Assembly (NCBI RefSeq): GCF_021379005.1
Contig: NZ_CP075171.1
Span: 5,146,001 to 5,210,000, forward strand
Length of the DNA stretch: 64,000 nt
Reading direction: 5' to 3'
DNA from: Leptodesmis sichuanensis A121
GTDB lineage: Bacteria > Cyanobacteriota > Cyanobacteriia > Leptolyngbyales > Leptolyngbyaceae
Shown here: positions 8,895 to 18,015 of the stretch, in pieces
How positions within the stretch are numbered: the stretch's first letter is position 1
How the letters are laid out: each line of letters begins with the position of its first letter
Translations under genes and position numbers: made by a program
Notes under the pieces: generated by a model
What the model saw: only the letters and a program-made list of their open reading frames with translations
What the model was told of the DNA's origin: nothing
The model's database searches: none

Positions 8895-9743
8895 TTAGGA
8901 GTGCAGCTTGACTGAAGAAACGGATTGGAGTTCTACCTTAGCGGCTGCACTCCGACGGGCTGCCTCCACAAACCGACTCACCCGAATGGGATCGACCGGT
9001 TGATCTCGCCGACCGCGCCGTTTCAAAGAACTGCAAGCAATTACTCCATCTGCCGCCTGCATCAGGGTAGAGATATTTTCCCAGTCTGCCCCACTACCAA
9101 TAAAAACCGGTGTGTCGTTGGCCGCTGTCTTGGCCAGTTCCAGGTCTTCCAGATCCGGTGGACTGCCCGTGGCCCATCCCGAAAGAATGATCGCATCGGC
9201 TAATCCCCGTTCGATCGTGTCCTGAACTGCCACGGTCAAATTGGGAGAACTTAGGGGACGAGCGTGCTTCACCAGCACATCCGCCAGAATTTTGACATCG
9301 CTGCCCAGTTCCCGCCGATAGCGCAGCAACTCATGGGCACGGCCTTCAATCAAACCCTGATCGGTGGCCATGACCCCAGTGAGGACGTTAACGCGGATAA
9401 ATTGAGCCTGGGTACAGGTGGCGATCGCCATCGCACTCTGAGCATCATTCCGCAACACATTGATCCCGATCGGGATTGTGACCATCTGCATCAGTCGCTG
9501 CACAATCAGGCTCATCGAACTGATCACCGAGGGATCAACCTGATCCTTGGTAAATGGAGCATCAAAAAAATTTTCCACGATAATGCCATCGACACCACCG
9601 GAGGCAAGAGCCACGGCTTCCTGTTCGGCGCGATCGATCACAGCTTTCAGGCTGCCTCCCCACCGGGGTGACGTAGGTAGAGGCAGAAGATGAACAACAC
9701 CAATGATCGGATTGGGAGTTTTAAAAATCTGGATTAAGTCCAC
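8895..9743 (-). CDS. btpA: BtpA/SgcQ family protein, photosystem I biogenesis factor
   Basis: BtpA is a peripheral thylakoid protein needed to stabilise photosystem I reaction-centre proteins in Synechocystis. The fold is a TIM barrel related to the SgcQ family. The 282-aa product has the family N-terminus IIGVVHLLPLPTSPR, the block GGVDGIIVENFFDAPF, the ADVLVKHA strand and the C-terminal GSGADWENI phosphate-site-like loop. The start is a GTG at 9743. An open frame on the same strand (9721-9918) runs into this start. The enzymatic activity of the family is not established. Confidence 0.9.
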   Translation of the reverse strand: MDLIQIFKTPNPIIGVVHLLPLPTSPRWGGSLKAVIDRAEQEAVALASGGVDGIIVENFFDAPFTKDQVDPSVISSMSLIVQRLMQMVTIPIGINVLRNDAQSAMAIATCTQAQFIRVNVLTGVMATDQGLIEGRAHELLRYRRELGSDVKILADVLVKHARPLSSPNLTVAVQDTIERGLADAIILSGWATGSPPDLEDLELAKTAANDTPVFIGSGADWENISTLMQAADGVIACSSLKRRGRRDQPVDPIRVSRFVEAARRSAAAKVELQSVSSVKLHS

Positions 9744-9918
9744 GTTTCTTTTGCTTCGGACTCATCTGAGCAAGGGTCAATACTTCCAGATCATACCGTC
9801 TTAGCGTCTCTCTATTGACGGCAAAGTAAATTTCACCCCTTGGATCGCGCCAACCCTTCAGAGTTCTTAACGGAATCTTTATTAAAAAGCAGGAGAAAAC
9901 GCTGACAGCACCGAGTTT
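9721..9918 (-). pseudogene. possible small-ORF remnant overlapping the btpA start
   Basis: The frame is open between a TGA at 9919-9921 and a TAA ending at 9721, and overlaps the first 23 nt of btpA. It has no ATG or GTG near its 5' end, but the text reads like a protein: GWRDPRGEIYFAVNRETL and YDLEVLTLAQMSPKQKK. I do not recognise the family. It may be the end of a decayed gene, an unconventional-start small protein, or chance. The rest of the 9744-10030 gap is AT-rich with no other gene. Confidence 0.25.
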
Positions 9919-10030
9919 TCAAAATAAGTCGGCCTGAGAAAATGCTGAATTTAAATACGCTTAAAAAATAATAATTAGCGGCTTAACGCTCCTGGGCACT
10001 CTACAGCCACGTTGCTCATCACTCTCCAAT

Positions 10031-11179
10031 ATGCGAATTACCTTTGTCACACCTGAATTCAACTTGTCTGGCGGAATGCGGATCATCGCTATGTATGCAA
10101 ACCGCTTGCAGCAGCGGGGCCATCAGGTCACTGTTGTTGCGGCGGCCATCAACAAACCCAGTCTGGTGCGGCAGACAAAGAGTGTACTTAAAGGACAAGG
10201 GTTAATCTCTCCTCCTGTAAAGCAACCCTCCCACTTTGATGGGGTGAAATTTGAATGTCGTTCCCTCGATCGCTTTGGCCCTGTTACCGATGCGGATGTC
10301 CCCGACGCTGATGTGGTGATTGCAACCTGGTGGGAGACGGCAGAATGGGTGGCAAAACTCTCTAAATCAAAGGGGGCAAAGGCTTATTTAATTCAGCATT
10401 ACGAAATCTTTGACTACCTGCCCAAGGAACGGGTGAAACGTACCTGGTCTTTGCCCATGCACAAGATTGTGATTGCTCAATGGTTAGCTGATATCGCAGC
10501 CCAAGAATATAGTGATCATCATGTTTCCTGCGTTCCCAATGGGATTGATACTCAACAATTCCATGGGATCCCCCGTGGCAAGCAATCGGTTCCGACGATC
10601 GGCATGATGTATGCCGAACCGTATTGGAAAGGGTGTGATATCAGTTTAAAGGCATTTTCCCTAGCGGCAGAGCAAATTCCAGGACTTCGTTTAGTGGCAT
10701 TTGGTCATTGTCCTCCTTTGGATCAATTGCCGCTCCCAGCAGGGGCAGAGTATATCCAATGTCCACCCCAGGCGATGATGAAGGATATCTACGGTAAATG
10801 TGATGCCTGGTTATTTGGCAGTCGGTTTGAAGGATTTGGCCTACCTATTTTAGAAGCCATGGCTTGCCGCACTCCGGTCATTGGCACCCCTGCAGGAGCT
10901 GCTCCCGAACTGCTGGCGAAAGGGGGTGGCCTGTTGGTTCCGTCAGAAGATCCTGAAGCCATGGCTGCCGCGATCGTGAAAGTTTGCCGATCCTCAGAGG
11001 CAGAGTGGCGAGCCATGTCTCACCAGGCTCATGCAACGGCTCTGCAGCACAGTTGGGGAGAAACGACAGAATTATTTGAGGCTGCTTTGCATACAGCGAT
11101 TCAGCGATCGCATGACCTACGATTACGGATCCAGCCACAACGGAAATTCATGAATCTCAATCTGCGTTGGGCTTCCTGA
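10031..11179 (+). CDS. glycosyltransferase family 4 protein
   Basis: A GT-B fold glycosyltransferase, probably retaining, using a nucleotide- or dolichol-type sugar donor; the acceptor is unknown. The 382-aa product begins with the donor-fold motif FVTPEFNLSGGMRI. The C-terminal domain has the GT4 signature SRFEGFGLPILEAMACRTPV followed by GTPAGAAPELL, including the E-x7-E pattern. There is no membrane segment, so it should be cytosolic or peripheral. It is a single gene with no cell-wall or exopolysaccharide cluster next to it. A strong hairpin lies 130 bp downstream. Confidence 0.88.
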   Translation: MRITFVTPEFNLSGGMRIIAMYANRLQQRGHQVTVVAAAINKPSLVRQTKSVLKGQGLISPPVKQPSHFDGVKFECRSLDRFGPVTDADVPDADVVIATWWETAEWVAKLSKSKGAKAYLIQHYEIFDYLPKERVKRTWSLPMHKIVIAQWLADIAAQEYSDHHVSCVPNGIDTQQFHGIPRGKQSVPTIGMMYAEPYWKGCDISLKAFSLAAEQIPGLRLVAFGHCPPLDQLPLPAGAEYIQCPPQAMMKDIYGKCDAWLFGSRFEGFGLPILEAMACRTPVIGTPAGAAPELLAKGGGLLVPSEDPEAMAAAIVKVCRSSEAEWRAMSHQAHATALQHSWGETTELFEAALHTAIQRSHDLRLRIQPQRKFMNLNLRWAS

Positions 11180-11552
11180 GCCAATTTGGGATTGCGGACT
11201 TGCGATTTTCGCTTGCCAACCCTTGCTATTTGAGGGTTTAGATATTCGACGTTCTACGATCCAGACTGGCTAATCCAAAATGCTTTGAATCACCGCCTCC
11301 GTCTTACCTTAATGACTGCTGTGGCAGGGCTGGATGACCAGTGGCTACGGCAGTCATCAATTATTTTTGTAAAAATTCGTAATATTTGCTTTTTTGCGTT
11401 ACTATGGTTTACAGAATGTGTCTGGGCGATTGCACTGGACAGTAGCACTCAACTGCGGCTACTGAATTTAAGCGAGGGACTGATCCGTCGCACGAGCGAT
11501 CGCTACGGCTTTGCTGACGACGTCCTTAACTAGCGAACTGAATTATTACTGC
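11180..11552. other. intergenic region before rimO
   Basis: A 373-bp gap. It holds one long hairpin (11312-11358) and an AT-rich stretch that could carry the rimO promoter. An open frame at 11285-11533 covers the hairpin and has no protein-like character, so I do not call it. Confidence 0.5.
11312..11358 (+). terminator. long stem-loop followed by T-rich tract
   Basis: The arms 11312-11325 (ATGACTGCTGTGGC) and 11345-11358 (GCTACGGCAGTCAT) pair over 14 positions with two G-U wobbles. The loop contains a nested CTGG-ATGA-CCAG stem. The run TTATTTTTG follows. It most likely ends the glycosyltransferase transcript, but could also be a stable leader or small RNA upstream of rimO. Confidence 0.6.
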
Positions 11553-12908
11553 ATGGGCAACAAGCCAACAATTGCTGTCTCACACCTGGGATGCGAGAAA
11601 AATCGGGTTGATACAGAACATATGCTGGGTCTACTGGTACAAGCCGGATACTCAGTCGATACGAACGAAGATCTCGCAGATTATGTCATTGTCAATACTT
11701 GTAGCTTTATCCAGGCAGCCCGTGAAGAATCGGTGCGTACCCTGGTGGAACTGGCAGAAGCCCATAAGCGAATTGTGATTACCGGGTGTATGGCCCAACA
11801 CTTTCAGGAAGAACTGTTAGAAGAGATTCCTGAAGCGGTTGCCCTGGTAGGAACCGGGGATTATCACAAAATCGTCGAGGTGATTGAACGGGCAGAGTCC
11901 GGCGAGCGGGTTAAGGAAGTTTCTCCTGAACCCACTTATATTGCTGACGAAACCACTCCTCGTTATCGCACGACCACTGAGGGTGTTGCTTATCTGCGGA
12001 TTGCCGAAGGCTGTGACTATCGCTGTGCCTTCTGTATCATCCCTCACCTGCGGGGAAATCAACGATCGCGCACAATTGAGTCGATCGTGACCGAAGCCCA
12101 ACAATTGGCCACAGAAGGAGTGCAGGAGCTGATCCTGATCTCCCAGATTACGACCAATTACGGACTGGATATTTACGGTAAGCCCCAACTGGCCGAGTTG
12201 CTGCGTGCTCTTGGTGAGGTGGATATTCCCTGGATCCGGATGCATTACGCTTATCCCACGGGCCTCACCCCCGACGTGATCGCCGCGATTCGAGAAACCC
12301 CGAATGTCTTGCCCTACCTCGACTTGCCCTTGCAGCACTCTCACCCTGAAGTGTTAAGGGCCATGAATCGTCCCTGGCAGGGGCAGGTGAATGACCAGAT
12401 TATTGAACGTATCAAAGCCGCGATCCCCAATGCCGTGCTGCGAACCACTTTCATTGTGGGATTTCCTGGTGAAACGGAGAAGCACTTCGAGCATTTGATG
12501 CAGTTTGTTCAGCGTCACGAGTTTGATCATGTAGGCGTATTTACTTTTTCTCCAGAAGAGGGAACCCCGGCCTACAACTTACCCCAGCAATTGTCTCAAG
12601 CCGTTATGGAGTCCCGGCGGGAGGCACTGATGCAGATTCAACAACCTATTTCTCTAAAACGAAATCGTTTGGAGATTGGCAAAGTTGTGAATGTGCTGAT
12701 TGAACAAGAAAACCCAGAAACAGGCGAGTTAATTGGTCGCTCGGCCCGGTTTTCTCCAGAAGTTGATGGACTCGTATACGTATCGGGAGAGGCACAATTG
12801 GGGACTTTAGTTCCGGTTGTGATTCAGGATGCCGATGTGTATGACCTCTATGGTCGTGTTGCTGTCGCAGCAGATTTGTTTCGCGCTCCCCCCCTGACTG
12901 TGCCATAA
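11553..12908 (+). CDS. rimO: ribosomal protein uS12 methylthiotransferase RimO
   Basis: A radical SAM enzyme that adds a methylthio group to an aspartate of ribosomal protein uS12. The frame opens at 11511, but [17 protein letters not shown] at 11553 is the family N-terminus, giving 451 aa. Domains: UPF0004 (about 5-95) with cluster cysteines in LGCEKN, NTCSF and TGCMAQ; radical SAM (about 138-365) with C-x3-C-x2-C in GCDYRCAFC; and a C-terminal TRAM domain (about 375-440). An RNA helicase gene follows after 107 bp. In Synechocystis 6803 rimO and crhR form a processed dicistronic operon, and the same order is seen here. Confidence 0.95.
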   Translation: MGNKPTIAVSHLGCEKNRVDTEHMLGLLVQAGYSVDTNEDLADYVIVNTCSFIQAAREESVRTLVELAEAHKRIVITGCMAQHFQEELLEEIPEAVALVGTGDYHKIVEVIERAESGERVKEVSPEPTYIADETTPRYRTTTEGVAYLRIAEGCDYRCAFCIIPHLRGNQRSRTIESIVTEAQQLATEGVQELILISQITTNYGLDIYGKPQLAELLRALGEVDIPWIRMHYAYPTGLTPDVIAAIRETPNVLPYLDLPLQHSHPEVLRAMNRPWQGQVNDQIIERIKAAIPNAVLRTTFIVGFPGETEKHFEHLMQFVQRHEFDHVGVFTFSPEEGTPAYNLPQQLSQAVMESRREALMQIQQPISLKRNRLEIGKVVNVLIEQENPETGELIGRSARFSPEVDGLVYVSGEAQLGTLVPVVIQDADVYDLYGRVAVAADLFRAPPLTVP

Positions 12909-12922
12909 GGTGACTACCAACC

Positions 12923-12945
12923 CAGCGATCCCCGTGGCATCGCTG
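12923..12945 (+). promoter_or_regulatory. stem-loop between rimO and crhR
   Basis: CAGCGAT and ATCGCTG pair perfectly over 7 bp around a 9-nt loop, 15 nt after the rimO stop. There is no T-run, so it is not an obvious terminator. It may be a processing or stability element, because the Synechocystis rimO-crhR transcript is cut between the cistrons. That role is an inference here. Confidence 0.4.
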
Positions 12946-13015
12946 TCCCTCGTCAGGTTTCCACTGACCCGTTCTTATCGTGTAACTACATAATCCCTAT
13001 CCTTAAGGAGATTCA

Positions 13016-14488
13016 ATGACCCTTTCTTTTCACAGCTTGGGCCTTTCTGAAACCCGTACCCGTCATTTAGAACAACTTGGTTTTACAACGCCAACGCCAA
13101 TTCAAGCCCAGGCCATTCCCCACCTCCTGTCTGGCCGGGATGTGGTTGGTCAGGCCCAAACTGGAACAGGTAAGACCGCAGCTTTTTCGCTCCCGATTCT
13201 GGAACGTATTGATATCAAGTCAAATGCGGTTCAGGCATTGATTCTGACCCCCACGCGAGAATTGGCTCTGCAGGTTTGCCAGGCCATTCGTAGCTTTATT
13301 GACGATCGCCGCTTAAAAGTCGTCACTCTGTACGGTGGACAGGCGATCGAAACTCAAATTGGTCGGTTGCAACGGGGTGCCCAAATTGTTGTGGGAACGC
13401 CCGGACGGATTCTGGACTTACTCAGCCGGGGAGACCTGAAACTGAATCAGGTCAACTGGCTGGTGCTGGATGAAGCCGATGAGATGCTGAATATGGGCTT
13501 TATTCAGGATGTAGAAAAGATCCTGAGTCAGGCTCCTACGGAACGGCAAACTGCTTTCTTCTCGGCCACGATGGATCCCTCGATCCGGAAGCTGGTCACT
13601 AAGTTTCTGCGATCGCCCGTAACAGTGACGATCGAACAACCCAAAGCGGCTCCGACCCGAATTAATCAAGTAGCCTACATCATTCCCAGAGGGTGGACGA
13701 AAGCCCGTGCTCTGCTGCCGATTCTGGAACTGGAAGATCCCGATTCAGCACTGATCTTTGTGCGGACTCGTAAATCGGCGGCGGAACTGACCAGCCAACT
13801 GCAAGCCGCTGGCCATAGCGTGGATGAGTATCATGGCGACCTCAGCCAGACCCAGCGGGAACGGTTGTTGCTGCGCTTACGTCAGCGCCAGGTGCGCTGG
13901 GTAGTAGCCACTGATATTGCCGCCCGAGGTATTCATGTGGATGACCTGACCCATGTGATCAACTACGATCTACCCGATAGTGTGGAGAACTATGTCCATC
14001 GGATTGGCCGTACTGGACGGGCAGGCAAGGAAGGAACAGCGATTTCAATTATTCATCCCCTCGATCGCCGTAAACTGCGGGATATTGAGCACCACATCCG
14101 GCAGCGTCTGGCAATCGCCTCCATTCCCACCCGTGCCCAGATTGAAGCTCGTCAGTTAGAAAAACTGCAGGCTCAACTGAAAGAAGCTCTGGCTGGAGAA
14201 CGGATGGCCTCCTTCCTGCCGATCGTGGCCCAACTGTCGGAAGAGTATGAACCTCATGCGATCGCGGCGGCGGCCTTACAGATGGCTTACGATCAAACCC
14301 GTCCGTCCTGGATGCGCACCAGCCAGGATGCGGCAGATTATGCGGATGAGGTGGCTCCCCGATATGACTCGCCCAGACACTCCTCTGGCCCCAAACCAAA
14401 ACCTGTAAAGCGGCAAGCGAAAACGGGCAATTCCTCCCAGAGCAAGACTCAGTCTGGCAGTGAGGTTTCATCTTCAGCTGATCGTTAA
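13016..14488 (+). CDS. crhR: DEAD-box RNA helicase, CrhR-like
   Basis: An ATP-dependent RNA helicase that rearranges duplex RNA; the cyanobacterial CrhR is induced by cold and by reduction of the electron transport chain. All core motifs are visible in the 490-aa product: Q motif (GFTTPTPIQ), I (AQTGTGKT), Ia (PTRELA), II (DEAD), III (SAT), V (ATDIAARGIHVDD) and VI (HRIGRTGRAGK). A Ser/Lys/Gly-rich tail follows the helicase core. A strong Shine-Dalgarno sequence AAGGAG lies just before the ATG. Position directly after rimO supports orthology with CrhR rather than another DEAD-box paralogue. Confidence 0.9.
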   Translation: MTLSFHSLGLSETRTRHLEQLGFTTPTPIQAQAIPHLLSGRDVVGQAQTGTGKTAAFSLPILERIDIKSNAVQALILTPTRELALQVCQAIRSFIDDRRLKVVTLYGGQAIETQIGRLQRGAQIVVGTPGRILDLLSRGDLKLNQVNWLVLDEADEMLNMGFIQDVEKILSQAPTERQTAFFSATMDPSIRKLVTKFLRSPVTVTIEQPKAAPTRINQVAYIIPRGWTKARALLPILELEDPDSALIFVRTRKSAAELTSQLQAAGHSVDEYHGDLSQTQRERLLLRLRQRQVRWVVATDIAARGIHVDDLTHVINYDLPDSVENYVHRIGRTGRAGKEGTAISIIHPLDRRKLRDIEHHIRQRLAIASIPTRAQIEARQLEKLQAQLKEALAGERMASFLPIVAQLSEEYEPHAIAAAALQMAYDQTRPSWMRTSQDAADYADEVAPRYDSPRHSSGPKPKPVKRQAKTGNSSQSKTQSGSEVSSSADR

Positions 14489-14519
14489 CGCTGAAACTCT
14501 CTAGATTAGATTGACTTCC

Positions 14520-14586
14520 AGATCTCCGACTTCTTTAAATGGATTTGCCGCATTTTGCGCTAACTCCCAGAAGAAGCCGGAGATCT
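14520..14586. repeat. imperfect inverted repeat, TCTCCGACTTCT family (copy 1)
   Basis: AGATCTCCGACTTCTT at 14520-14535 is mirrored by AAGAAGCCGGAGATCT at 14571-14586 with one mismatch and a 35-bp loop. It is related to the next pair 50 bp downstream. Confidence 0.7.
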
Positions 14587-14636
14587 TTAACGAATTGCGA
14601 GCGCGGCTTTGTCTGTCTTTAGCATCATTTCACTCG

Positions 14637-14699
14637 AAATCTCCGACTTCTCAAGGAAACCCCTAACGCTTAGGAAGATACTGGAGAAGTCGGAGATTT
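14637..14699. repeat. perfect 16-bp inverted repeat, TCTCCGACTTCT family (copy 2)
   Basis: AAATCTCCGACTTCTC at 14637-14652 and GAGAAGTCGGAGATTT at 14684-14699 are exact reverse complements. A shortened third right arm (CTTCGGAGATTT) follows at 14708-14719 and runs into the pilQ stop. The tandem hairpins lie between convergent crhR and pilQ and may block read-through. Confidence 0.75.
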
Positions 14700-14718
14700 A
14701 GGTCAAGTCTTCGGAGAT

Positions 14719-17112
14719 TTACTTACTCAGAACTCTCTGAACCTCGGGGCCAGGAGTATAGCTGTAGCCAAAGGCGCTGCGATCGGAATCATCCAGCACT
14801 CTGGGAGTCACCAGCACAATGACTTCCCGACGCTGATTTTGCCTGTCTGTACGGCGGAAGAGGGCACCCAGGATGGGAATATCCCCCAGAATCGGAACTT
14901 TGGTAACAGTGGTTCGGTCTTCATCCTGAATAATTCCAGACAAGACCAGAGTCTGACCATCTCTTAAGCGGAACTGACCCGATTCAACCCGGCGCTCTGA
15001 GAGGAGAGTGATCAGGTTACTACTGGTAGGGCTGCCGCCAGTGCCAGGAAGGTTAAGTTGGAAGGAACTATCAGGACGGGCGATCGACGGTGCGATCGAC
15101 AGCGAAATAAATCCATTGTCATCAATCCGATCCACTTGAACCGGAAGAATCAGCCCGGCAGATGCTTTTTGCACTGTAATGGTGACTGTAGCAGGAGTGT
15201 TGCCCGTACCTCCCGTAACATTTTGCACAATGTTAGTCACCACTTCCTGAGTCAGTCTCACTTCTGCTTTCTGGCCCTCTTGAACCACCAGGGTAGGATC
15301 CGTCAGGATTTTGGCAGACCCATTCGTCACCGCTGCCTGTAGCTGCAGGAAGAAGTTATTCACAAAACCTCCTGTCGGAAATTGGCCTGCCGGGAATCCA
15401 AAGAAATTCTGTGGAGTGCCAATAGTTGTGTTCGTTAAGTCCGCTGTTATCCCAGTTGTAGCAGGCGTGCGCGTGCCAAAGTTAACCACCCCAATGCCAC
15501 CCTGATTGATTACCTGGGTGTCATTCACGCCAAAGGAAAAACTGACACCCAGGCGATCGAGGGCTAGCAGGTTAATGTCAATCACCCGCACATTGACCGC
15601 GACCTGACGGCGACGGATATCCAGTTGAGTGAGTTGGCCGATCGCTACATCAACTTTCCTGGCTTCGCCAATAATCGTAATCGTATTTGTCCGCTCATCC
15701 CCTGCTACCTGCACCCCTCGCAGTAGCGGTGTCGAGTCCTGGAAGTTGACCCGTTGCGTTTCCACCCGCGTCTCTGTTGTAGTCTGAGTTTGCGTGATTG
15801 CCGAGGCCGCTGCCGCACCCTGCAACTGAGTGACCGGCACCGCATTTACACTGGTTACCAGGCGTTCTCGACTAATTGAACTTTCGGCACCCAGTCCTAC
15901 CAGGAAATTCAATGCATTGGAAACGGGGATTTGATTCAAGCGCAAACTTCTGACCACCAGATTGCGAGCCGAATTGGGCAGCCGGGGGCCAACGAAAATG
16001 GTATTCCCGCGACGGCTGGCCTCTAATCCGGTTACTTGCAGAACATAGTTGAAAACATTCTGAACAGGCTCATTCACAATATCCAGGGTAACCTTGGGGC
16101 CATCTTGGGCGGATGGCTGTCCCGGTTGCTGCCCCGGTTGCTGTCCACCCGGTTGTTGCCCTGCTTGATCCGCCGTGAAGACAATATTCAGTCCAGCAGA
16201 CCGAGCCAGCAGGGAGAGGACTTCCCGTGAGGAGGCATCTCTGAGTACTAACCGAGGAATCCGCTCTGCGGTACCCAGGTCAATATAGCCAGGAGACGCA
16301 TCGATCTGGCCCGTGGCGATATCTCCCACTGGAGGGGCGATCGCACGAGGTAAGGGGTTGGGAGCCTGGGGTGGCGAAGGAATAGGACGAGTATTCGGAT
16401 TCGGCTGGTACTTCACTTGCGGAGCGGGCACCATAGGAGTCGCTCCTTGAAAAGGAGGAAGCGGGCTAGGCACCTGAGCTACTTGGGAGGGAGCCGTTGG
16501 CTTCACCTGTGGGAGAGAAGGTTTTGAACCTGGGGTTACCGAAGGGGTAACTTGGGGGGCTGCCCCGGTCTGGGCAACAGATAGAGGCAGAGCGGGTGAT
16601 GAAGCAGGGTTTTCGCTGCGTAACGCATTAATACGAGAGGGCTGAGCCACTGTTGAAGCAGAGGCATTAGCCGCAGAAGAAGCTTTCGCAGAACCAGATA
16701 CCGATTGAGCGAGATTGAATACTAGCTTGCCATCTTCGGAACGGCTAATTTTACCTACAGGGGCAGACTTGTGCCCGGTAACAGTGACCCGCACACTATT
16801 ACCATCCAGGGGAGCTACCGTAATCATGGCAATTCCCGTAGCTGGGTTCGCCTGCCGGAAAGTTCCTTGCGGCAGCTTGAGTTGCGTGTTGATGATGTCG
16901 GCTGTCCAGGTATTGCCTTTGTTAACGGAGAAAACCTGGGGCCGATCGCCGCCTTTGGTCTGCAATAAAATATCTACCCCGGACGCGGTAGAACTTACCT
17001 TAACATCCGTCACCTGGGCGGCTGCCTGTACCACTTGTGCTGCCATTAAAATGGCGGCTCCACCCATCACTCCACTGAGCCAGATTCCATTCAATCCCTG
17101 AGCCGATTTCAC
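14719..17112 (-). CDS. pilQ: type IV pilus secretin PilQ
   Basis: Outer-membrane channel through which the type IV pilus emerges; needed for motility and natural transformation. The 797-aa product has an N-terminal hydrophobic signal segment (about 12-32) and an AMIN domain (about 35-135) that binds peptidoglycan. A long Pro/Gln/Ser-rich linker (about 160-270) follows, then secretin N-domains (about 285-500) and the C-terminal secretin beta-domain (about 540-780) with VPILGDIPILGALFR near its end. A short Gln/Gly/Pro repeat (about 320-335) lies in the first N-domain. It is the last gene of the pilM-N-O-Q operon, 39 bp after pilO. Confidence 0.95.
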   Translation of the reverse strand: MKSAQGLNGIWLSGVMGGAAILMAAQVVQAAAQVTDVKVSSTASGVDILLQTKGGDRPQVFSVNKGNTWTADIINTQLKLPQGTFRQANPATGIAMITVAPLDGNSVRVTVTGHKSAPVGKISRSEDGKLVFNLAQSVSGSAKASSAANASASTVAQPSRINALRSENPASSPALPLSVAQTGAAPQVTPSVTPGSKPSLPQVKPTAPSQVAQVPSPLPPFQGATPMVPAPQVKYQPNPNTRPIPSPPQAPNPLPRAIAPPVGDIATGQIDASPGYIDLGTAERIPRLVLRDASSREVLSLLARSAGLNIVFTADQAGQQPGGQQPGQQPGQPSAQDGPKVTLDIVNEPVQNVFNYVLQVTGLEASRRGNTIFVGPRLPNSARNLVVRSLRLNQIPVSNALNFLVGLGAESSISRERLVTSVNAVPVTQLQGAAAASAITQTQTTTETRVETQRVNFQDSTPLLRGVQVAGDERTNTITIIGEARKVDVAIGQLTQLDIRRRQVAVNVRVIDINLLALDRLGVSFSFGVNDTQVINQGGIGVVNFGTRTPATTGITADLTNTTIGTPQNFFGFPAGQFPTGGFVNNFFLQLQAAVTNGSAKILTDPTLVVQEGQKAEVRLTQEVVTNIVQNVTGGTGNTPATVTITVQKASAGLILPVQVDRIDDNGFISLSIAPSIARPDSSFQLNLPGTGGSPTSSNLITLLSERRVESGQFRLRDGQTLVLSGIIQDEDRTTVTKVPILGDIPILGALFRRTDRQNQRREVIVLVTPRVLDDSDRSAFGYSYTPGPEVQRVLSK

Positions 17113-17151
17113 AGTACCCTCCTCACAATCATGAGACTAATGCATAAACTC

Positions 17152-18015
17152 TTACTTCTGCGGTTGACTTGCCTGAGGAGGCGGAGCCACCTGCGCTGCT
17201 TCCTCTGGGGTCAATGGCAAGAGAGCCTCCAACTGAAACTTAGTCGTAATTTTGGGTTCAGGCTGGCAAGCCGATAGCCGCGCAAAATTGCCTGTCCCCG
17301 AAAAGAACGTTACATTCTTCGACTTATCATCCAGGCCCGATGTCAGTTGGCGAATGACTAATAAAGGCTGCAAACGTTCAATACTTTGAAGAATGGCGGC
17401 AGTTTGGTCAAAGTTACCAACCAACTCAACCGAAACCGCCTGCCGCTTCAACTTGTTGTTGACCTGCGGGCCATAGGAACTATCCTTGATAATCCCAGAG
17501 GTATCTTTGTTCGGCTCAAACCTTTTGAGTTCTGCCCTGGTGGCCAGATCCCCATACTTGTCTTCAAATTCACGAACATTCCGTTGTACCTCTGGAGGGC
17601 ATTGGGCTAACCGTTGCTCTTTACGTCTCGCTAAATCTGCATTCCGAGCATCGATTTGGCGGTTCAAATCCAACAGCAAGGTGTCCAAAGCCGACTCGTT
17701 GGCAAACAGGGTCAGTACATCCTGTCGCTGTTGCTTGGCCGTTTCCAGGTCCCGCTTTGCCGTATCAATCTGCCGGACGATCGCCTCTTGCTGCTGAATA
17801 TCTGCTTCGGTTTGATCAACCTTGGCTTTCAGTTCCTGGTATTGCTCCCACTCTGGTAAAGCCAGGTAGTACAGCAAGGCTCCTGCTCCCAAGAGTCCCA
17901 AAAGGGCTAACAAAATCCCACTGACCCTGGGAGTTAACCGTACGCCAAACACTACTGGGTAATCTGGTGCAGCCTCAAAGGTTTGATCTGGAATAAAATC
18001 TCCGCCAATGGTCAT
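17152..18015 (-). CDS. pilO: type IV pilus inner-membrane protein PilO
   Basis: Bitopic protein of the pilus alignment complex that pairs with PilN and links PilM to PilQ. The 287-aa product has a short cytosolic N-terminus, one membrane helix (about 31-52), a periplasmic coiled coil (about 55-100) and a ferredoxin-like C-terminal domain. The protein ends in a Pro/Gln-rich tail. Its ATG overlaps the pilN stop by 4 bp (ATGA), so translation is coupled. The call rests on position and architecture, since PilO sequences are poorly conserved. Confidence 0.88.
   Translation of the reverse strand: MTIGGDFIPDQTFEAAPDYPVVFGVRLTPRVSGILLALLGLLGAGALLYYLALPEWEQYQELKAKVDQTEADIQQQEAIVRQIDTAKRDLETAKQQRQDVLTLFANESALDTLLLDLNRQIDARNADLARRKEQRLAQCPPEVQRNVREFEDKYGDLATRAELKRFEPNKDTSGIIKDSSYGPQVNNKLKRQAVSVELVGNFDQTAAILQSIERLQPLLVIRQLTSGLDDKSKNVTFFSGTGNFARLSACQPEPKITTKFQLEALLPLTPEEAAQVAPPPQASQPQK

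Noticed and set aside
11285-11533. 82-codon open frame before rimO
   Set aside because: It covers a strong hairpin, has no ribosome site, and its text is not family-like.
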